DNA of 10,892 nucleotides from an uncultured Caulobacteraceae bacterium. Lineage in GTDB: Bacteria > Pseudomonadota > Alphaproteobacteria > Caulobacterales > Caulobacteraceae. Both the position numbers and the translations under genes were made by a program. The stretch covers positions 1 to 10,892 of the forward strand of contig CALEOQ010000534.1 in assembly GCA_937910255.1 (NCBI GenBank). Direction: 5' to 3'. Positions 7,280 to 10,892 of the stretch are shown here, piece by piece (the first letter of the stretch is position 1; every line of letters starts with the position of its first letter). Under the pieces are notes generated by a model. That model ran no database searches. It was not told where the DNA came from and saw only the letters and a list, made by a program, of their open reading frames with translations.

Positions 7280-7310
7280 AACAAGAAGGGCGCCGGTCTT
7301 GCGACCGGCG
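7280..7310 (-). terminator. Second, repeated terminator-like hairpin
   Basis: The middle repeat copy gives an 8-bp stem (7291-7298 with 7303-7310) closed by GCAA on the minus strand. Three C and then UUCUUGUU (7280-7287) follow. It is weaker than the copy at 7319-7352 because the stem is shorter and the U-tract is offset. It could act as a back-up stop for the receptor transcript. Confidence 0.5.
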
Positions 7311-7318
7311 GTGACCCC

Positions 7319-7352
7319 AACAAGAAGGGCGCCGGTCTTGCGACCGGCGCCC
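7319..7352 (-). terminator. Primary terminator of the second TonB receptor gene
   Basis: Read on the minus strand: GGGCGCCGGTC, loop GCAA (a stable GNRA tetraloop), GACCGGCGCCC, then UUCUUGUU. The 11-bp stem is perfect. It lies about 70 nt beyond the stop codon of the receptor at 7423. On the plus strand the same hairpin is followed by G, not T, so it should act in one direction only. It is formed by the last copies of the 39-bp repeat. Confidence 0.75.
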
Positions 7353-7360
7353 GGGGGGGA

Positions 7361-7377
7361 CCGCCTGGGACAGGCGG
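7361..7377. other. Short hairpin in the receptor 3' untranslated region
   Basis: CCGCCTG (7361-7367), loop GGA, CAGGCGG (7371-7377): perfect 7-bp stem without a T-tract on either strand. It sits between the receptor stop and the terminator array, so it would be part of the receptor mRNA tail. Confidence 0.5.
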
Positions 7378-7382
7378 CGTGT

Positions 7383-7414
7383 GGAACCGGAGGAAGGGGA
7401 CGACCTCCGGTTCC
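7383..7414. other. 11-bp inverted repeat after the receptor stop
   Basis: GGAACCGGAGG (7383-7393) pairs perfectly with CCTCCGGTTCC (7404-7414) around a 10-nt loop. It begins 8 nt past the stop codon at 7423-7425 on the minus strand. No U-tract follows, so it looks like an mRNA 3'-end stabiliser or a binding site more than a terminator. Confidence 0.6.
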
Positions 7415-7422
7415 AACAGGGG

Positions 7423-10413
7423 TCAGAAGCGCTTGCGCACCCCCAAATAGTAGGCGCGGCCCATGACGTCGTAGTTCTGAGCGTCGCGGTTGCCTTCGGT
7501 GTCCCCGGCCTGGGGCGGCGCCTTGTCGAACAGATTGTTCACCCCGAAGCGCAGATCGGTGTCCCAGGGCAGGCTCACCCGGCCATTGAGGTCGAAGATG
7601 TCATAGGCCTTGACCCCCAGCGACGTGCTGGTCGGGGTGACCACCACGGCCGAGGCCTCCATCTCGCTGATGTGGCGCCAGCGCAGGCCGAGGCTGGCCG
7701 GTCCTCTGGAATAGGTGGCCGAGGTCACCGTCTTCCATTCGGGGTGCGCCTGACCGGCGTTGGTCTCCACCGCCGTGCCCCAGGTGCCGGCATAGTCGTA
7801 GGTCGGCGATTCCGGCAGGTTCTGGATCTTGAAGCTCTCCAGGTAGCCAATGGTGACATTGAGCGCCAAGCGACCGGAGTCGTCGCCCAGGCCCAGGTCC
7901 ATCATGTCCAGCGTCCAGTCGAACTGCACATCGACGCCGCTGGTCTCGAACTGGCCGAGATTCAGCAGGGGCTGGACCGGATTCAGCGGCACGCCGCTGG
8001 CCGGGTTCCGCTGGATCAGCTGGCAGTAGTAGTTGTCCGGATCGAAGTTGGGGTTGTTGCCGCCTTCGTTGAAGCAGAAGCGGAAGGCGTTGCCCACCGG
8101 CAGGGTGCCGACGGCGTCGGTGACCTTGATGCTGTACCAGTCGATCGAGGCCGACATGCGGCTGAGCAGCGGGTTCTCGAAGGGCGACTGGACGACCGCA
8201 CCGAAGGAATAGGTGTCGGCGGTCTCCTCCTCCAGGTCCGGATTGCCGCCGGTCAGGGCGAAGACCTGGGCGGTGCCCAGCTGGTAGCTGTCAATGATCG
8301 AGGCCGGCACGCCCTGGGTCAGGCAGAGGGCCTGCACCTGGGCGCCGCTGGCTCCTCGCCGGAAGGACGAGCGAACGTCGCAGGGGTCGCCATTGGTGTT
8401 GGTCGCCGACGCCGTGCCGATGGTCACCGAGCCGGTCGAGACCGGCGCAAAGAGTTCGCCGACGCTGGGCGCCCGGATGGCGCGGTTATAGCCGCCGCGC
8501 AGGCGAAGCCCCTCGACCACCGACCAGTCGAAGTCGGCCTTGTAGGTGTGGATCCCCCCCACCGAGGAATAGTCGGAGAAGCGGTAGCCCAGATCGAGGT
8601 TGAACTCGCGGATCATCGGCAGGTCGCGGAGGATCGGCACCAGCAGTTCGCCGAACAGCTCATAGGTGTCCACCGAACCGCCCGCATCACGCAGGACGCT
8701 GAAGCCCAGCACATCGGAGGTCCCATCGGGCTGGTTCAGCAGGCTGTCGGCCCGGAAGGTGTATTCGTTGGAGCGGTAGTCCGTGCCGACCGCAAAGCGG
8801 ATCTCGCCGGCTGGAAGCTCGAACAGACCGCCCTGGATGCTGGCCTCCACCATGCGCTGCTCCAGCTCGTTCTGGTTCAGCGTGCGGCGCGACAGATAGT
8901 TTATGCACTCGTCCGACGGCGTCAGATTGCCGAAGGGGTTCCAGCCGCCGGCGCAGAGGTCGGCCCCCCCGGTGGGGCTGTTGAGCAGCCGGGCCGCGGC
9001 GCTGGCGCTGGCGCCGCCGGTCTGTTCGTTGTCGAACTTGGCCCGCGAGAACGAGGCGTAGGCGTCCCAGGTCCAGTCCCGCACCCCCACATCGCCGGAG
9101 AGGCCGCCGGTGAGCTGATAGACCGTGTAGCTGTACTTCTGCTCCCGCGGCCCCAGGATGTTCAGGGCCTTGTAGAAGGTGAAGGGCGCGCTGGCGTCCG
9201 GGCGCGAGGCCAGGATGGTGCGGAACTCCGACGGGATGAACGGATTGCTCGCCGGGACCGACAGGCCATAGACATTCGAGGCCAGGGTCGGGTTCGAGAT
9301 CCCCAGGGACTCGTAGTCGGTGAAGGTGAACTGGACGAAGGACCGCAGGCTGTCGGTCAGGTCGTAGTCGATCTTCCCGAACACGGCGTACCGGTCCAGG
9401 TCCGACTGGATCGAAGAGCCGTCATAGCCGAAGTTCACCTGCTGCGAGGTGCCCGCGGCGTTAGAGTTGACGATATAGGCGCTGTTGGTTTCCGGATCGC
9501 GGAAGTTCTGCACCCGCACGCCGGCGGTGGAGAAGATGGTCTGATCGGTGTTGAACCCGATCTGTCCGGTATAGCGTCCCGCCGCATTGCCCGGCAGGGC
9601 GGCCAGGCCATACTGACCCACGAAGACGCTGTTGACGGCCGACTGGGTGGGCAGGTTGGCGCCGAACAGCACCGTGCCCTGAGGGATGGTCGACAGGCCC
9701 GGCGTGCTCTGGCGGAAGATGTAATAGTCGCGCGCGCTCTGCAGGGCGCGGTCGCGGTTGGTGTAGTCCACCGAAATCACCGCCCGACCGCGGCCCTCGT
9801 CAAAGGCCTGGCCGGCGGTGAGCGCAATCTTGAAGGACTCCCCGTCGCCCTTCTCGGTGACGCCATACTGGCTATCGATGACAATGCCGTCGAAGTTGCG
9901 CCGCAGGCGGAAGTTCACCACCCCGGCCGTGGCGTCCGAGCCATAGGCCGTCGAGGCGCCGCCGGTGATGATCTCGACATTCTCGATCAACGCCTCGGGA
10001 ATGGTGTTCAGATCGACCGAGCCGTCAGGGTTCGAGGGCTGCAGGCGCCGCCCGTCCATCAGGATCAGGGTGCGCTTGGACCCCAGGCCGCGCAGCGAGG
10101 CGTAGGACTGGCCGCCGTTCAGGCCGGTGGAGGTCGAGCCGGTATTGCCCTGGCCGAATGAGCCCGAGAACTGCGGCATCTGCGACAGGGACTTCTCCAC
10201 CGTCACCTGGCCGGTGGCCTCGATCGCCGCCTGGCCGACCGAGACGATCGGGCTGTTGGCCACATAGTCCTGCCGCACGATGCGCGAGCCGGTGACCACC
10301 ACCTCTTCGATGGTGGCCGGTGCGGCCTCCTGGGCCTGGGCTGCGCCGGCGGCGTACAACGCCCCATAGGCGACGCCGCCCGCCATCAGCCACTTCAGAG
10401 ATCTCGATTTCAT
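7423..10413 (-). CDS. TonB-dependent outer-membrane receptor, complete, no STN domain
   Basis: 996-aa outer-membrane transporter, at the large end of the family. Signal peptide 1-27 (MKSRSLKWLMAGG to AQA), TonB-box-like EEVVVTGSRI just after it, plug domain about 45-180 (SLRGLGSKRTLILMDGRRL, ENVEIITGGASTAYGSDATA), then the barrel with NRAIRAPSVGELF near 645-656 and FGVNNLFDKAPP near the end. It finishes YYLGVRKRF with the C-terminal phenylalanine needed for barrel assembly. Six cysteines fall into three close pairs (487/503, 678/697, 780/797), probably disulfides in outer loops. The start is ATG 10413, with AGAAGG (10422-10427 on the plus strand) 8 nt upstream; the frame stays open to 10611 but without a better start. 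The gene is convergent with the peptidase gene and ends in repeated terminators. The lack of an STN domain means it does not itself signal to a FecR protein. Substrate unknown; co-location with a peptidase makes peptides one possibility (inference). Confidence 0.96.
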   Translation of the reverse strand: MKSRSLKWLMAGGVAYGALYAAGAAQAQEAAPATIEEVVVTGSRIVRQDYVANSPIVSVGQAAIEATGQVTVEKSLSQMPQFSGSFGQGNTGSTSTGLNGGQSYASLRGLGSKRTLILMDGRRLQPSNPDGSVDLNTIPEALIENVEIITGGASTAYGSDATAGVVNFRLRRNFDGIVIDSQYGVTEKGDGESFKIALTAGQAFDEGRGRAVISVDYTNRDRALQSARDYYIFRQSTPGLSTIPQGTVLFGANLPTQSAVNSVFVGQYGLAALPGNAAGRYTGQIGFNTDQTIFSTAGVRVQNFRDPETNSAYIVNSNAAGTSQQVNFGYDGSSIQSDLDRYAVFGKIDYDLTDSLRSFVQFTFTDYESLGISNPTLASNVYGLSVPASNPFIPSEFRTILASRPDASAPFTFYKALNILGPREQKYSYTVYQLTGGLSGDVGVRDWTWDAYASFSRAKFDNEQTGGASASAAARLLNSPTGGADLCAGGWNPFGNLTPSDECINYLSRRTLNQNELEQRMVEASIQGGLFELPAGEIRFAVGTDYRSNEYTFRADSLLNQPDGTSDVLGFSVLRDAGGSVDTYELFGELLVPILRDLPMIREFNLDLGYRFSDYSSVGGIHTYKADFDWSVVEGLRLRGGYNRAIRAPSVGELFAPVSTGSVTIGTASATNTNGDPCDVRSSFRRGASGAQVQALCLTQGVPASIIDSYQLGTAQVFALTGGNPDLEEETADTYSFGAVVQSPFENPLLSRMSASIDWYSIKVTDAVGTLPVGNAFRFCFNEGGNNPNFDPDNYYCQLIQRNPASGVPLNPVQPLLNLGQFETSGVDVQFDWTLDMMDLGLGDDSGRLALNVTIGYLESFKIQNLPESPTYDYAGTWGTAVETNAGQAHPEWKTVTSATYSRGPASLGLRWRHISEMEASAVVVTPTSTSLGVKAYDIFDLNGRVSLPWDTDLRFGVNNLFDKAPPQAGDTEGNRDAQNYDVMGRAYYLGVRKRF

Positions 10414-10618
10414 GCGCCTGGCCTTCTTTTCTGGAGGGCGAGCCCCTCGCACGCCCGAGCCCAAGACGCAGGCCGGCGGGGTATCCGCAGGTTCGAGCTG
10501 TCGATTTTTCAGCAGCGGGCGACGCCTGGCGCCCCGCGCCTCATCTGCCCAGCGCAGGGTCAGCGGCGCCCCCTGGACAGGCGCCCAGGCCCGTTCGCAC
10601 AATGGGCGCACGCACGCA

Positions 10619-10634
10619 GGCGGACATGTCCGCC
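10619..10634. promoter_or_regulatory. Perfect 16-bp palindrome, candidate operator
   Basis: GGCGGACATGTCCGCC is a perfect palindrome with no spacer. It lies 24 bp before the ATG at 10658 and about 205 bp before the receptor ATG, in the divergent gap 10414-10657. Dimeric repressors commonly bind such sites. The remainder of the gap holds a GGCGCC pair (10565-10570 and 10580-10585) and an A/T run near 10505, but no promoter I can support. Confidence 0.5.
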
Positions 10635-10657
10635 GTCGGGCCTTTGTGTCGGGGAAG

Positions 10658-10749
10658 ATGACAGCTCAGCCCACCGTCCCACAGCCGCTCTCCCTGGCCG
10701 CCCGCCAGGGGCTGGATGCGGCGCGCGCCCTGGGGCAGGCCGGCCGCCT
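10658..10749 (+). CDS. 5' end of an unknown gene, possibly TPR-type, cut by adapter
   Basis: ATG at 10658 follows GGGGAAG and opens a frame divergent from the receptor. Thirty native codons are present, starting MTAQPTVPQPLSLAARQGL and continuing DAARALGQAGR, before the Illumina adapter takes over at 10750. Beyond that the frame reads DRKSTRLNSSH, a well-known adapter-encoded peptide. The DAARALGQAGRL stretch resembles the first helix of a tetratricopeptide repeat. TPR proteins, including TPR-sulfotransferases, are to my knowledge frequent neighbours of receptors like this one in alphaproteobacteria. Thirty residues are too few to assign a family, and the ribosome site is closer to the ATG than usual. 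Confidence 0.4.
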
Positions 10750-10813
10750 AGATCGGAAGAGCACACGTCTGAACTCCAGTCACGTCGTAATCTCGTATGC
10801 CGTCTTCTGCTTG
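10750..10813 (+). other. Illumina P7 index adapter (artefact)
   Basis: AGATCGGAAGAGC begins at 10750 and the TruSeq read-1 adapter runs exactly to CAGTCAC at 10783. A 6-nt index GTCGTA (10784-10789) follows, then the P7 complement ATCTCGTATGCC to CTGCTTG (10790-10813), without a mismatch. Genomic sequence ends at 10749. The opposite strand of this stretch encodes the familiar phantom peptide containing RRRHTRLRRDWSSDVCSSDL. Confidence 0.99.
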
Positions 10814-10892
10814 AAAAAAAAAAAAAAAACAACACTCGCAACTCGGAGATATTGCATCGCAGACAGACGAAGCGCTGACACGACACAGCGTC
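10814..10892. other. Poly-A flow-cell read-through and noise
   Basis: Sixteen A (10814-10829) directly follow the P7 sequence, the complement of the T-spacer on the flow-cell oligo. The remaining 63 bases are less GC-rich than the genome and have no link to it. They are most likely base-calling noise past the end of the template. Confidence 0.9.

Larger units (their letters stand above)
7217..7349. repeat. Tandem 39-bp repeat, three copies plus a partial
   Basis: Units at 7217-7255, 7256-7294 and 7295-7333, with a 16-bp partial copy at 7334-7349. Only two bases differ among the three full units (second base of unit 1, and the C of CAC at 7274). Each unit contains GCCGGTC-TTGC-GACCGGC or its edge, followed by ACCCCAACAAGAAGG. 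The array lies between two convergent genes. On the minus strand each unit reads as a GCAA-loop hairpin with a U-rich tail. On the plus strand the 39-bp period keeps one frame open (ATG 7208), encoding LATGGDPNKKGAG repeats, but there is no ribosome site and I do not call it a gene. Confidence 0.93.

Noticed and set aside
7217..7349. CRISPR array
   Set aside because: Repeat units are directly abutting with no unique spacers, and there are no cas genes.
7381..10161. 926-aa open frame on the plus strand
   Set aside because: Fully antisense to the complete TonB receptor; low-complexity V/G/A/R/H composition typical of mirror frames in GC-rich DNA, no domain.
10560..10886. 108-aa minus-strand frame at the right end
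   Set aside because: Its N-terminal half is adapter and poly-A translation; the rest is the antisense of the intergenic region and the cut gene.
10830..10892. Foreign AT-richer DNA at the right end (mobile element boundary)
   Set aside because: It follows the adapter and poly-A, so it is read noise and not inserted DNA.

Overview
The window is one assembled contig whose two ends are sequencing artefact. Bases 52-109 match the Illumina P5/universal adapter: 58 nt, same length, 51 identical, preceded by poly-T. Bases 10750-10813 are an exact TruSeq-type P7 index adapter followed by poly-A. The biological DNA is therefore about 110-10749, and the outermost 1-51 and 10814-10892 are flow-cell spacer and read noise. 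The two genes at the edges are cut off and run into adapter-encoded phantom peptides.

The real DNA is very GC-rich, with tightly packed genes and two TonB-dependent receptors (TBDRs) of the style seen in Caulobacterales and sphingomonads. I infer an alphaproteobacterium, possibly Caulobacteraceae. There is no rRNA or marker gene to confirm this.

Layout: (1) 110-2408, minus strand, a TBDR with an N-terminal STN signalling domain, truncated at its C-terminus. (2) 2572-3135 and 3098-4117, plus strand, a FecI-type ECF sigma factor overlapping a FecR-type membrane anti-sigma regulator. With the divergent STN receptor these form a complete cell-surface signalling set. (3) 4317-7094, plus strand, an exported M14-family zinc carboxypeptidase-like protein of 925 aa with a C-terminal amidotransferase-like region, ended by a strong C(UUCG)G terminator. 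(4) 7217-7352, a tandem 39-bp repeat that on the minus strand reads as serial GCAA-loop terminator hairpins. (5) 7423-10413, minus strand, a complete 996-aa TBDR without an STN domain. (6) 10414-10657, a divergent intergenic region with a perfect 16-bp palindrome. (7) 10658-10749, plus strand, the first 30 codons of a probable gene, cut by the adapter.

Working model (inference): a ligand bound by the STN receptor is signalled through FecR to the ECF sigma factor. The exported peptidase and one or both receptors would then take up and process a peptide-like nutrient or signal. The link of the peptidase and second receptor to the sigma factor rests only on proximity. I see no lasso-peptide or other RiPP biosynthesis genes, CRISPR array, transposase or tRNA.
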